Assembly (NCBI RefSeq): GCF_010811875.1 | Contig: NZ_VKHP01000002.1 | Coordinates: forward strand, 87,168 to 151,167 | DNA: 64,000 nucleotides | Source of the DNA: Bradyrhizobium uaiense | Lineage (GTDB): Bacteria; Pseudomonadota; Alphaproteobacteria; Rhizobiales; Xanthobacteraceae | Direction: 5' to 3' | Notes under the pieces: model-generated | What the model was told of the DNA's origin: nothing | Database searches by the model: none | The model's input: only the letters and a program-made list of their open reading frames with translations | Shown: one piece after another, positions 8,075 through 17,059 of the stretch | Layout: each line of letters begins with the position of its first letter | Numbering within the stretch: position 1 is the stretch's first letter | Translations under genes and position numbers: made by a program

Positions 8075-9809
8075 ATGCCGCATGACACACCTCTGATCGC
8101 GACCGTCGTCGCGGGTCTCGGATTGGCCTTCGTCTTCGGAACCATCGCCCAGCGCTTTCGGGTTCCGCCACTGGTCGGTTATCTGCTTGCCGGCGTCGCC
8201 GTGGGTCCGTTCACGCCGGGCTTCGTCGCCGACCAGGCGCTGGCGACCGAGCTCGCGGAGCTCGGTATCATCCTGCTGATGTTCGGCGTCGGCCTGCATT
8301 TCTCGCTGAACGATCTGTTGTCGGTGCGCAAGATCGCGGTGCCCGGCGCGGTCGCACAGATCGCGGTCGCGACGCTGATGGGTCTCGCCCTCGCGCTGTT
8401 GATGGGCTGGACCGTCGGCGCCGGCCTGGTGTTCGGGCTCGCGCTGTCGGTCGCAAGTACCGTGGTGCTGGTTGCGCGCGTTGCAGGAGCGACGGCTGAT
8501 GGACACCGAGCGCGGCAAGATTGCGGTCGGCTGGCTGATCGTGGAAGACCTCGCAATGGTGCTGGCGCTGGTGCTGTTCCCGGCGGTGGCGAGCTTCCAG
8601 GGCGGCGACGGCGCGGCGCTCGTCTCCGATCCGCTCGCCACCCGGTTCGGGCTCGGGCTGACCGGCGTGCTGGTGCTGACGCTGATCAAGATCGCATTGT
8701 TCATTGCGCTGATGCTGGTGGTCGGACGCAGGCTGATCCCATGGGTGCTGCACTACATCGCGCACACCGGCTCGCGCGAGCTGTTCCGGCTGACCGTGCT
8801 TGCGATCGCGCTCTGCATCGCGTTCGGCGCGACCAAGCTGTTCGGGGTTTCGCTGGCGCTCGGCGCCTTCTTCGCCGGCATGATGCTGCGGGAATCGCCG
8901 CTCAGCCAGCGCGCCGCCCAGGAGACCCTGCCGCTGCGCGATGCGTTCGCGGTGCTGTTCTTCGTCTCGGTCGGCATGCTGTTCGATCCGCTCAGCGTGG
9001 TGCGCGAGCCCTGGCCGTTTGTGGCGACGCTGTTCGTCATCGTGGTCGGCAAGTCGCTCGCAGCGCTGCTGATCGTCGTGCTGTTCCGTCACCCGATGGC
9101 GACCGCCCTGATGATCTCGGCGAGCCTCGCCCAGATCGGTGAATTCTCCTTCATCCTCGCCGAGCTCGGCGTCGCGCTCAATCTGCTGCCGAAGGCCGGC
9201 CGCGACCTGATCCTGGCCGGCGCGATCTTCTCGATCATGCTCAACCCGCTGGTGTTCGCGGTGGTCGACTGGCTGACGTCGCGGCTCGAAAAGCCGGAGA
9301 CCGCCTCGCCGACGGCCGCGACGTCCGAGGCGATCCCTGTCACCGAATTGCAGGATCATACCATCCTGGTCGGCTACGGCCGGGTCGGCAGCATCGTCGG
9401 CGACGCCCTCCATCGGCGCAACGCGCCGTTTCTCGCGGTCGAGGCATCCGACGACATGGTCGCAAAGCTGAAGAAGCGCGGCATCGAAGCCCTGATGGGC
9501 AACGCCGTGCGCGCCAGCGTGCTGCGCGCGACCAATCCGGCGGGCGCACGATCGCTCGTCATCGCCATTCCCGAAGCGTTCGAGGCCGGACAGATCGTCG
9601 AGCAGGCGCGCGCTGCAAATCCCGCGATCCAGATCATCGCGCGGGCGCATTCCGACGCAGAGGTCGATCATCTGACAGGCCTGGGCGCCGACATCGTCAT
9701 CATGGGCGAGCGCGAGATCGCCCGAGGGATGATCGAGGAGCTCGACCGGGCACAGCCGACATCCGCCATGCAAAACACAACGGCGGCCAGGGAAGACTCA
9801 GCGGCCTAG
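8075..9809 (+). pseudogene. ybaL: YbaL/KefB-type cation/proton antiporter, interrupted by a one-base frameshift
   Basis: The protein begins MPHDTPLIATVVAG at 8075 (AAGG at 8067-8070) and runs through LVGYLLAGVAVGPFTPGF, typical of YbaL. Near 8470 the reading frame changes. The first frame ends its similarity at STVVL, and the family sequence continues at once in another frame as LRALQERRLMDTERGKIAVG. Removing one G at 8470-8471 restores a single protein of about 577 residues with about 12 membrane helices and a C-terminal TrkA-N domain (LVGYGRVGSIVG). This is either a true recent inactivation or a sequencing error; codon quality after the shift is intact, so decay is not old. Confidence 0.8.
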
Positions 9810-9869
9810 GTAACGGCCCCAACGGCCAAGGGAGCCCGCGCCGCGCGTGGGATCAATGGAGATCAGGGT

Positions 9870-10103
9870 ATGGCATTCAAGAGCCCGCATGTTTCGCTGG
9901 TGTCGTTCTCGATCGAGATCGGCAAGGACGGTACGAGCAATGTGATGCAGATCGAGACTGACTCGCATCTGAACACCCGCCATCCGAGCTATGACGCCGC
10001 CGCAGCGGAGCGGCTGGTGCGCGATGCGCAGTCCTATCTCGCCGGCAATGCCGGTCAGGTGACCCGAATCCGGCTGGTCTCCAACCGCGGCGGCCAGACC
10101 TGA
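9870..10103 (+). CDS. Small hypothetical protein (77 aa)
   Basis: A 77-residue ORF with no recognised domain. It has a GGAGATCAGGG stretch before its ATG and balanced composition, with an amphipathic C-terminal half (AAAERLVRDAQSYLAG). Minus-strand ORFs overlap it, but they are Arg/Pro-rich as expected of shadows. It stands alone between the antiporter and the convergent small gene at 10106. Function unknown. Confidence 0.45.
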   Translation: MAFKSPHVSLVSFSIEIGKDGTSNVMQIETDSHLNTRHPSYDAAAAERLVRDAQSYLAGNAGQVTRIRLVSNRGGQT

Positions 10104-10105
10104 GG

Positions 10106-10330
10106 TCAGCCACCGAGGAACGCTGGCGCCAGATCTTCCTGCACGATGATGTTGGCGGCTTCCGTCGTCAGCTCACTGCCGACCAGATCAAGATTCTTCG
10201 CAGCCTCGAACAGCATCGAGCGGACGTCATCCGGCGTCAGCACGCCCTTCGCGATCAGCTTGCGTACCAGCGCCTGCAGGATGAGAACGTCGATCTCGCC
10301 ATGGGCCAGCGGCGTCGGCTTGTCCGTCAT
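10106..10330 (-). CDS. Small hypothetical protein (74 aa), possible chaperone-locus partner
   Basis: A 74-residue acidic protein that looks largely helical (EIDVLILQALVRKLIAKGVL, then DDVRSMLFEAAKNLDL). No family is recognised. It starts 27 bp after the cbpM stop in the same orientation, so it is probably the third gene of the cbpA-cbpM unit. A role there is only positional inference. Confidence 0.55.
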   Translation of the reverse strand: MTDKPTPLAHGEIDVLILQALVRKLIAKGVLTPDDVRSMLFEAAKNLDLVGSELTTEAANIIVQEDLAPAFLGG

Positions 10331-10357
10331 GATCGTCTCCGAGGCTGAGGTTCGTCG

Positions 10358-10633
10358 TTAGCGCGGCGGTGACGCAATATCCTTGTGTAATTGCTCGAAC
10401 GCGCGGCGCAGGCCATGCAGCTGATCGACCAGATGCAGGATGACGTCGATCCCCTCATCGTTGACGCCGAAGTCGCCCTTCAGGTCCCGGATCAGATGCG
10501 CGCGCGCCACGTCGGTATCGGAGAAACTGATCTCGTGCGCGGTCTCGTCCGGAATGAGCCATCGCTGCTCGACCCAGAGCTCCAGGGTCTGCACCTCCAG
10601 ACCCGCATCGATGAGGAACTGCTGCTTGTTCAT
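10358..10633 (-). CDS. cbpM: Chaperone modulator CbpM
   Basis: A 91-residue MerR-like helical protein matching CbpM, the specific inhibitor of the DnaJ homologue CbpA. Typical features are the N-terminal WVEQRWLIP segment, [15 protein letters not shown], and a C-terminal helix ([15 protein letters not shown]). CbpM binds the J-domain of CbpA and blocks its co-chaperone and DNA-binding activity. Its ATG overlaps the cbpA stop by four bases (ATGA, 10630-10633), which implies translational coupling. Confidence 0.85.
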   Translation of the reverse strand: MNKQQFLIDAGLEVQTLELWVEQRWLIPDETAHEISFSDTDVARAHLIRDLKGDFGVNDEGIDVILHLVDQLHGLRRAFEQLHKDIASPPR

Positions 10634-11532
10634 GATGCACCATCATCGCGTGGATTGAATCCCTTGCGATCCCAGTTCGACACGAACGCCTCGAGCGCGG
10701 GATCGGGTCCCTTGGGCAGGACCACCTTGAGCTTGACGAACTCATCGCCGTGACCGCCGCCGACCTTGGGCGCGCCCTTGCCGCGCAGCCGCAGCGTCGT
10801 GCCGGTGTTCGAGCCCTTCGGCACCGTCATGGTGACCGCGCCGGTCGGGGTCGGAACATTGACCTTGCCGCCGAGCACCGCCTCGGACAGCGAGATCGGC
10901 AATTCCAGCGAGATGTCGTCGCCCTCGCGCGCGAAGCGCGGATCGGGGCGAACCTCGCCCTCGATCAGCGCATCGCCGGGACCGCCCTTGCCGCTACCGG
11001 GCATGCCCTTGCCGCGCAGGCGGATGACCTGACCGTCGACGAGGCCCGGCGGGATCGTGACGTCGAGCGTGCCGCCGTCGGGAAGCGTCAGGCGCTTGCT
11101 CGCACCGGCGATCGATTCCGAGAAGTCGACCGCAAGGCTGTAGTGCAGGTCGCGGCCGCGCCGGTTGGCGCGCGCCTGCTCGCTGCGCCGGAGCAGTTCG
11201 GCGAACGCGTCGTCCTGATCCATATAGTCGGCATAGCCTGAACTGTCGGCATAGGGATGCCCCTCACCCGCGGTGGCGAAGTCCCGGTAGTAGCGATGCT
11301 GCGGGCGCTCGGTGCCATCAGCGTCGATCTCGCCGGCGTCGAAGCGCTTGCGCCTGTCGGCATCCGAGAGCAGATCGTTCGCAGCGGCGACTTCCTTGAA
11401 TTTATCCTCGGCGGCCTTGTCACCCGGATTGAGATCCGGGTGCAGCTTCTTCGCGAGCTTCCGATAGGCCTTCTGGATATCGGCCGCAGACGCCGTCGGG
11501 GCAACGCCAAGAACCTCGTACGGATTTCTCAC
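10630..11532 (-). CDS. cbpA: DnaJ-like co-chaperone CbpA (J-domain plus C-terminal substrate domains)
   Basis: The J-domain starts at a GTG at 11532 (protein [13 protein letters not shown]) behind GGAG. An upstream in-frame extension to 11634 is unlike the family and was not used. The HPD motif is at 31-33. There is no zinc-finger domain, and two C-terminal DnaJ substrate-binding domains follow ([31 protein letters not shown]), giving 300 residues as in CbpA. It stimulates DnaK and is held in check by CbpM from the overlapping gene downstream. Confidence 0.9.
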   Translation of the reverse strand: MRNPYEVLGVAPTASAADIQKAYRKLAKKLHPDLNPGDKAAEDKFKEVAAANDLLSDADRRKRFDAGEIDADGTERPQHRYYRDFATAGEGHPYADSSGYADYMDQDDAFAELLRRSEQARANRRGRDLHYSLAVDFSESIAGASKRLTLPDGGTLDVTIPPGLVDGQVIRLRGKGMPGSGKGGPGDALIEGEVRPDPRFAREGDDISLELPISLSEAVLGGKVNVPTPTGAVTMTVPKGSNTGTTLRLRGKGAPKVGGGHGDEFVKLKVVLPKGPDPALEAFVSNWDRKGFNPRDDGAS

Positions 11533-11566
11533 AACCTGCTCCGCAACACCGTGAGTGCACCTGCAA

Positions 11567-11598
11567 TTATGAGGGCGCAAAAGCAGACGATTTGCAAG
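11567..11598 (-). promoter_or_regulatory. Possible heat-shock-type promoter of cbpA-cbpM
   Basis: On the minus strand CTTGCAA (11598-11592) is followed 16 bp later by CCCTCATAAT (11575-11566), a loose match to sigma-32 elements (CTTGAA and a CCnCAT-type -10). It lies 35-66 bp before the GTG of cbpA. The match is imperfect and the call tentative. Confidence 0.3.
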
Positions 11599-11655
11599 TG
11601 CGCTCGCGCCAGCCGGCAATGGGCGACGCAACATCCGCTCATGTCACAGGACGCT

Positions 11656-11838
11656 TTAAGACGTATGTCCGGGATCCAGATAGTTCGGCATGTTCTTTTG
11701 CTGCTGCGGGGTCATCTTGGCGGGATCCGGCTTGCCCGGCACGCCCCTTGGACCGAGCAGGGCTCGCTGCATGTCGTCCTCGCTCAAGCGAGGCTTGCCG
11801 TCGTCAAGCTGTCCGCTGCCGCCGTGACTCTGTGCCAT
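11656..11838 (-). CDS. Small hydrophilic hypothetical protein (60 aa)
   Basis: A 60-residue protein rich in Gly, Pro, Asp and Gln with a TPQQQKNMPNYLDPG tail and no membrane segment. It is preceded by a strong Shine-Dalgarno sequence (GGAGG, about 6 nt before the ATG), which supports a real gene despite the short length. No family is recognised. It sits between the YXWGXW gene and cbpA in the same direction but is separated from the former by a hairpin terminator. Confidence 0.55.
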   Translation of the reverse strand: MAQSHGGSGQLDDGKPRLSEDDMQRALLGPRGVPGKPDPAKMTPQQQKNMPNYLDPGHTS

Positions 11839-11884
11839 GACCGACCTCCAGTGATGATCGCTTGCGCACCGGCAGAAGAGAGTG

Positions 11885-11916
11885 CGCGCTCCGCCGGAAC
11901 GAGCCGGCGGAGCGCG
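11885..11916 (-). terminator. Hairpin terminator after the YXWGXW gene
   Basis: A perfect 13-bp inverted repeat pairs CGCGCTCCGCCGG (11885-11897) with CCGGCGGAGCGCG (11904-11916) around a 6-nt loop, 10 bp past the stop codon at 11927. On the minus strand it is followed by ACTCTCTTCT, a weak T-rich tail. Confidence 0.65.
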
Positions 11917-11926
11917 AGATCATACC

Positions 11927-13264
11927 CTAATGTTGCTCCTGCCGCTTCTCCTCTGCGGGATGGCCGGCAGGCGCACCATGCGGCGGTGCCTGAACATGCG
12001 GGGCGGCCTGCACGTGCGGTGCCGCCGGCTGCGGATGCGCCTCAGGGTGTGCCATCGTCTCCGGCCGTGCAGCAGGCTCCGGGCGAGGCTCAGGCCTTAC
12101 TGCCTGCTCCGGCCGCGCGACGGGCTTCGCGGCAGGCTCGGGCCGCGGCTCGACCTTGGGCGCTGCGACAGGTGCTGCGCGTTTCTCTTCGACCGCGGGC
12201 TTGTTCACCTCGGCGGGCGGATGCGCAGCGACGCCCTTCTCGGGGACCGGAAGCGCATGAGATCCGGCAGGCGCCGGTGCAGCAGGATGCGGCTCGACCT
12301 TCGTCTCGGGCACGGGAGCCGCGTGCTTCTCCTCGACCGCAGGCTTGTTCTCCTGAGCGGTCGGATGCGCCGCAGGAACTTCCTTGCCCGGGACCGGGAG
12401 CGCGTGGGAGGTCGCAGGTGCAGCCGCAGTCGCAGGCGCGGGTGCAGCTGGGGACCCCGGCCGCGCCGGCTCGCCGGCCGCCGGCTTTGCGGCGGTGGCT
12501 GGCACAGCCTCGCCGGGAGCATGCGCGCGGACCACGCCCGGTCCCTTCAACTCGCCGGGACGCGCGGTTGCGCCGATGGCGGGCACGCCGTTGTTGGCGC
12601 GCTTGAACAGGCTCGGATCCTGGCTTGCGGTCTCGATCTGCTTGCGTTGCAACGGCGTCGCCGCGAAATGCTGTTCCTTGGCGACCGCGCGATCGGCAGC
12701 GGTGGGCCGCGCCTCGATACCGCCGGTGCCGCCATTGTAGCTGACGTTGTTGACGGTGGTCTGGTTGATCGTGACGTTCTTCTCGTAGACGTTGTTGATC
12801 TGCGCGCCCTGCAGATTGTTCACGCTGCGATTGTAGAAGAAGTTGCCATGATCCCAGCGGCCGCCTTCATAGCCCGCACCGCCGTAGCCGAAGCCGTAAT
12901 TGATGCCGCCGTAGAAGCCGACGCGATCACCCCAATAGCCCTGATGGAAAATGAAGCCGCCGCCGAACGCGCCCCAGTAACCGGGCGTCCACAGCAGCCC
13001 TACTCGCGGCGGCTGCACCCAGGTGCCGGGCACCCAGTAGTAATCACCGCGATCCTCGTCCCACGACCAATTGCCCGGCGACCACATGTAGCCCGGCCCA
13101 GGCACCGGCGGCTGATCGTATGTCGGCAGCGGCGGCGGCGCGGTGTCGACAGCGCTGACCGGCGCGCATGCCGCATCCTGCGCGTTTGCCGGCACGGCCG
13201 TCGCATAGAGCAGCGCCGTGGCAATCGCTGCACACGACACGGTCGATAGAAGACGAGTGGTCAT
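11927..13264 (-). CDS. Exported YXWGXW-repeat protein with long Pro/Ala/Glu-rich C-terminus
   Basis: The start is taken at the ATG at 13264, which gives a clean signal peptide (TTRLLSTVSCAAIATALLYA, cleavage after ANAQ). Upstream in-frame codons overlap the promoter. The first 120 mature residues carry aromatic YXWGXW-type repeats (YMWSPGNWSW, YYWVPGTWV, LLWTPGYWG) and Gly/Tyr-rich stretches. The C-terminal 200 residues are low-complexity and include a 49-residue near-duplication beginning SHALPVP. It is a periplasmic or outer-surface protein of unknown function. A sigma-EcfG type promoter directly upstream suggests induction under general stress. Confidence 0.75.
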   Translation of the reverse strand: MTTRLLSTVSCAAIATALLYATAVPANAQDAACAPVSAVDTAPPPLPTYDQPPVPGPGYMWSPGNWSWDEDRGDYYWVPGTWVQPPRVGLLWTPGYWGAFGGGFIFHQGYWGDRVGFYGGINYGFGYGGAGYEGGRWDHGNFFYNRSVNNLQGAQINNVYEKNVTINQTTVNNVSYNGGTGGIEARPTAADRAVAKEQHFAATPLQRKQIETASQDPSLFKRANNGVPAIGATARPGELKGPGVVRAHAPGEAVPATAAKPAAGEPARPGSPAAPAPATAAAPATSHALPVPGKEVPAAHPTAQENKPAVEEKHAAPVPETKVEPHPAAPAPAGSHALPVPEKGVAAHPPAEVNKPAVEEKRAAPVAAPKVEPRPEPAAKPVARPEQAVRPEPRPEPAARPETMAHPEAHPQPAAPHVQAAPHVQAPPHGAPAGHPAEEKRQEQH

Positions 13265-13295
13265 TGGGAGCCTCTTCGATGAGCACGTTTGTTTC

Positions 13296-13321
13296 AACGT
13301 GAGAACCGGAACAAAAGTTCC
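13296..13321 (-). promoter_or_regulatory. Sigma-EcfG (general stress response) promoter
   Basis: On the minus strand GGAAC (13321-13317) is followed after exactly 17 bp by CGTT (13299-13296). This is the alphaproteobacterial EcfG consensus (GGAAC-N16/17-CGTT). The predicted start of transcription would lie about 25 bp before the ATG at 13264. GGAAC here is also half of a small palindrome (GGAAC-N4-GTTCC, 13308-13321). Confidence 0.6.
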
Positions 13322-13939
13322 GTGCATCGGCAACGGACCGACACACTTCATCGCTAGACCCTTCACCTTACACCAGCCTGAAACACGTCGATGCAAACGG
13401 AAACGCAATCACGTTGCCATTCATCGACAGTTCAGAGTGTGTGGTGACGTCGTGTTGCGCGATTCAGTGGAACATCGCGCGGCGCGCAGCTGCATCGTCG
13501 AGCGCGCCATACAACGCATAGTCACCGTTTCCGAAAGCGCGAATATAACTTCCAGGCTTTCATGCAACTGTAACGATCCGGGCTCATCGAACCGCACGTC
13601 TTCGGCGAGCACGGCGATCGGCCAAGCCGCTGTCGGCATGACGCATGCGCCCGGTATGACGAAATGTCCGCAGCAGTGCATCCGGACGAGTGCCGGGGAC
13701 GACCATCTGCCGTCGCAAGAGCTTAGGCGCAGCACGCCAACGGTCCCCCGTGGCGATTGACACACCCCTGAAACGACCACACGATGCGGGTTGCGGCAGC
13801 GTCAGGCCCGTGGTTTTCCGCCGGCGCAATTGCATCTCGGCTGCCGCATGTTGGATGTCATCGTTCCGCCATCTGTCACCGGCCGGAATGCATGGCATGA
13901 TTTGATCTCGACGAGCCTGCGTTGCCTTGAGGTGCCACA
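13322..13939. other. Intergenic region between the YXWGXW gene and clpB
   Basis: About 620 bp with no ORF that I can support on either strand; the candidate frames are Arg/Ser-rich shadows without family features. It should hold the clpB promoter, but I could not identify a convincing heat-shock promoter. A CCCCTGAAAC stretch near 13765 is only a weak -35-like match. Confidence 0.5.
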
Positions 13940-16552
13940 ATGAACATTGAAAAATATACCGATCGCGTTCGCGGCTTCATTCAGTCGGCACAGTCGCTCG
14001 CGATGCGCGAGGGACACCAGCAGTTCTCGACGCTCCACATCCTGAAGGTGCTGCTCGATGACCCTGAAGGCCTCGCGGCCGGCCTGATCGACCGGGCCGG
14101 CGGCAACTCGCGCGCGATCCTCAAGGCCACCGAAGACGCGCTGGCGAAGGTGCCGAAGGTCAGCGGCGCCGGCTCCGGGCAAATTTATCTGGCACCCGAT
14201 ACCGCACGCGCCTTCGCCGCGGCGGAACAAGCCGCCGACAAGGCCGGCGACAGTTTCGTCTCGGTCGAGCGCCTGTTGCAGGCCCTCGCGGCCGACAAGG
14301 ACAGCGACGCCGGCAAGCTGCTTGCCAAGGGCGGCGTCAATCCGCAGAACCTGAATGCGGCGATCAATGCGCTGCGCAAGGGCCGCACCGCCGACAGCGC
14401 ATCGGCCGAGAATTCCTATGACGCGCTGAAGAAATACGCCCGCGACCTCACCCAGGCCGCGCGCGACGGCAAGCTCGATCCGGTGATCGGCCGCGACGAG
14501 GAAATCCGCCGCACCATCCAGGTGCTGTCGCGGCGAACCAAGAACAATCCCGTCCTGATCGGCGAGCCCGGCGTCGGCAAGACCGCGATCGTCGAGGGCC
14601 TGGCGCTGCGCATCGTCAATGGCGACGTGCCGGAGAGCCTGCAGGACAAGGCGCTGCTCGCGCTCGATCTCGGCGCGCTGATTGCGGGCGCGAAATATCG
14701 CGGCGAGTTCGAGGAACGGCTCAAGGCCGTGCTGCAGGAAGTGACGTCCGCCGAGGGCGGCATCATCCTGTTCATCGACGAAATGCATACCCTGATCGGC
14801 GCCGGCAAGGGTGACGGCGCGATGGACGCATCGAACCTGCTGAAGCCCGCACTCGCCCGCGGCGAGCTGCATTGCATCGGCGCCACCACGCTCGACGAAT
14901 ATCGCAAACACGTGGAGAAGGACCCGGCGCTGGCCCGGCGCTTCCAGCCGGTGTTCGTCTCCGAGCCGACGGTCGAGGACACCATCTCGATCCTGCGCGG
15001 GCTGAAGGACAAATACGAGCAGCATCATGGCGTGCGCATTGCGGATTCGGCGCTGGTTGCCGCCACCACGCTCTCGAACCGCTACATCACCGATCGCTTC
15101 CTGCCCGACAAGGCCATCGACCTGATGGACGAGGCGGCGGCACGACTGAAGATGCAGGTCGATTCCAAGCCCGAAGAGCTCGACTCGCTCGACCGCGAGA
15201 TCATCCGTCTCAAGATCGAGCAGGAGGCGCTCAAGAAGGAGACCGACCTCGGTTCCAGGAGCCGCTTGCAGACGCTCGAGAAGGATCTCGTCGATCTGGA
15301 GAAGAAGTCGGCGGACATGACATCGAGATGGCGCTCCGAGAAGAGCAAACTCTCCGATGCGCAGAAGATGAAGGGCGACCTCGAGCAGTTGCGCACCGAG
15401 CTTGCCAATGCGCAGCGCAAGGGCGAATTCCAGAAGGCGGGAGAACTGGCCTACGGCCGCATTCCGGAGCTGGAGAAGAAGCTCGCGACGGTCGAAGCCA
15501 GCGAGACCTCGTCCGCCAGCGAGACCGTGACCGCCGATAATATCGCGCAGGTGGTCTCGCGCTGGACCGGCGTCCCCGTCGACAAGATGCTGGAGGGTGA
15601 GAAGGACAAGCTGCTGCGCATGGAGGAGATGCTCGGCAAGCGCGTCGTCGGCCAGGCCGAGGCGGTCCGTGCGGTGTCGACTGCGGTGCGCCGCGCCCGC
15701 GCCGGCTTGCAGGATCCGAACCGGCCGATCGGCTCGTTCATGTTTCTCGGGCCCACCGGCGTCGGCAAGACTGAGCTGGCAAAGGCGCTCGCCGAATATC
15801 TGTTCGACGACGAGACCGCGATGATCCGCCTCGACATGTCCGAATACATGGAGAAGCACTCGGTCTCGCGGCTGATCGGCGCGCCGCCCGGCTATGTCGG
15901 CTATGACGAGGGCGGCGCACTGACCGAAGCGGTGCGGCGCCGGCCCTATCAGGTCGTGCTGTTCGACGAGATCGAGAAAGCGCATCCTGATGTCTTCAAC
16001 GTGCTGCTGCAGGTGCTCGACGACGGCCGTCTCACTGACGGCCAGGGCCGTACCGTCGATTTCCGCAACACGCTGATCATCATGACCTCGAACATCGGCG
16101 CGGAATATCTCGTCAACCAGCCGGAGGGCCAGAGCACCAGCGCGGTGCGCGAGCAGGTGATGAACATGGTGCGGGCACATTTCCGCCCGGAATTCCTCAA
16201 CCGGCTCGACGAGATCATCCTGTTCCACCGGCTGCAGAAGAGCGACATGGGCCGCATCGTCGAGATCCAGTTTTCGCGCCTGCGCAAGCTGCTCGAGGAT
16301 CGCAAGATCGATCTGGAGCTCGACCCGAAGGCGCGCGACTGGCTGGCGGAGAAGGGCTGGGATCCCGCCTATGGCGCCCGCCCGCTGAAGCGGGTGATCC
16401 AGCGCAGCGTGCAGGATCCGCTCGCCGAAATGATCCTCGCCGGCGATGTCCGCGATGGCTCGCAGGTGAAACTATCAGCCACCAAGGCCGGCCTCACCTT
16501 CAATGGCAAAAAGCCGGAGAACGCGGCAGCGGACGAGTTCGAACCGGTGTGA
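13940..16552 (+). CDS. clpB: ClpB disaggregase (Hsp100, AAA+)
   Basis: 870 residues, the normal size of ClpB. The N-terminal Clp repeat domain begins [20 protein letters not shown]1 has Walker A GEPGVGKT at 208-215 and ILFIDEMHT. The coiled-coil middle domain spans roughly 400-530 ([20 protein letters not shown]), and NBD2 has GPTGVGKT at 604-611 and the [16 protein letters not shown]alker B. It rescues aggregated proteins with DnaK/DnaJ. The antisense 808-codon frame across the gene is a GC-bias artefact. Confidence 0.97.
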   Translation: MNIEKYTDRVRGFIQSAQSLAMREGHQQFSTLHILKVLLDDPEGLAAGLIDRAGGNSRAILKATEDALAKVPKVSGAGSGQIYLAPDTARAFAAAEQAADKAGDSFVSVERLLQALAADKDSDAGKLLAKGGVNPQNLNAAINALRKGRTADSASAENSYDALKKYARDLTQAARDGKLDPVIGRDEEIRRTIQVLSRRTKNNPVLIGEPGVGKTAIVEGLALRIVNGDVPESLQDKALLALDLGALIAGAKYRGEFEERLKAVLQEVTSAEGGIILFIDEMHTLIGAGKGDGAMDASNLLKPALARGELHCIGATTLDEYRKHVEKDPALARRFQPVFVSEPTVEDTISILRGLKDKYEQHHGVRIADSALVAATTLSNRYITDRFLPDKAIDLMDEAAARLKMQVDSKPEELDSLDREIIRLKIEQEALKKETDLGSRSRLQTLEKDLVDLEKKSADMTSRWRSEKSKLSDAQKMKGDLEQLRTELANAQRKGEFQKAGELAYGRIPELEKKLATVEASETSSASETVTADNIAQVVSRWTGVPVDKMLEGEKDKLLRMEEMLGKRVVGQAEAVRAVSTAVRRARAGLQDPNRPIGSFMFLGPTGVGKTELAKALAEYLFDDETAMIRLDMSEYMEKHSVSRLIGAPPGYVGYDEGGALTEAVRRRPYQVVLFDEIEKAHPDVFNVLLQVLDDGRLTDGQGRTVDFRNTLIIMTSNIGAEYLVNQPEGQSTSAVREQVMNMVRAHFRPEFLNRLDEIILFHRLQKSDMGRIVEIQFSRLRKLLEDRKIDLELDPKARDWLAEKGWDPAYGARPLKRVIQRSVQDPLAEMILAGDVRDGSQVKLSATKAGLTFNGKKPENAAADEFEPV

Positions 16553-16571
16553 GCGAAGTCCCGATCGGCCA

Positions 16572-16597
16572 ACGACGCGCCGTCATCGCCGCGTCGT
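16572..16597 (+). terminator. Hairpin after clpB
   Basis: ACGACGCG (16572-16579) pairs with CGCGTCGT (16590-16597) around a 10-nt loop, 20 bp past the clpB stop. No T-run follows, so terminator function is uncertain. Confidence 0.4.
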
Positions 16598-16613
16598 CTG
16601 GGCGCATCATAAG

Positions 16614-16652
16614 CAAGCTGAATGTACAAGCTGAACAAACAAGCTGACCCGC
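16614..16652 (+). repeat. Three 13-bp iterations of CAAGCTGA before the DUF2171 gene
   Basis: CAAGCTGA occurs at 16614, 16627 and 16640, each 13 bp apart, with the intervening 5 bp variable. The array ends 17 bp before the ATG at 16669 and next to the ribosome-binding site. It may be a binding array or a slippage product. Confidence 0.55.
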
Positions 16653-16668
16653 AACCAGGGAGAGCGTC

Positions 16669-16938
16669 ATGACACAGCAGAACATCAAGGACAACATGGA
16701 GGTCATCGGCGCCGATGGCGTGCATGTCGGCACCGTCGATCGCGTCGAAGGCAACCGCATCAAGCTCAAGAAGAGCGACAGCGATGGCTTCCACAAGGGC
16801 CATCACCACTTTATCGAGCTCGGCTTCGTGGCGGGCGTCGAAGGCTCCAAGGTTCGGCTCTCCGCCAATGCCGCCATCGCGGTGACTCTAGAGGAGGAGA
16901 AGTCCGGCAAGCCGGTTGGTCCGTCCGCGGAAGCGTAG
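16669..16938 (+). CDS. DUF2171 domain protein
   Basis: An 89-residue protein with the PRC-barrel-like DUF2171 pattern: VIGADGVHVGTVDRVEGNRI, the KLKKSDS strand, a His cluster (HKGHHHFI), then VRLSANAA. The ATG follows AGGGAGAG. Such small soluble proteins are often stress-linked, but their biochemical role is unknown. It lies between clpB and the encapsulin pair, in the same direction, 121 bp before the peroxidase start. Confidence 0.8.
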   Translation: MTQQNIKDNMEVIGADGVHVGTVDRVEGNRIKLKKSDSDGFHKGHHHFIELGFVAGVEGSKVRLSANAAIAVTLEEEKSGKPVGPSAEA

Positions 16939-17059
16939 TTATCCGGGCTCTTGTAAAGGTCCCGGTGGCATGCTCCTCTCCCCTGTATCTGGACGTCGAT
17001 CCGGCGTCCGGCCTGCCCTCCGTCGTCGCGGACTAGCCGTTTTAGTTAGGGAGAGATGT

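Noticed and set aside
11533..11634. N-terminal extension of the CbpA frame
   Set aside because: The J-domain begins right after GTG 11532, and the extension contains the probable promoter.
13218..13780. ORFs of 119-180 codons upstream of clpB
   Set aside because: Overlapping frames on both strands with no start signals; they also cover the EcfG promoter.
13802..16228. 808-codon open frame antisense to clpB
   Set aside because: It mirrors the codon bias of clpB, has no family features and no ribosome site; clpB on the + strand is unmistakable.
16916..17059. N-terminal extension of the DyP frame
   Set aside because: Arg-rich and unlike DyP; GTG 17060 has a strong Shine-Dalgarno sequence and gives the normal family length.
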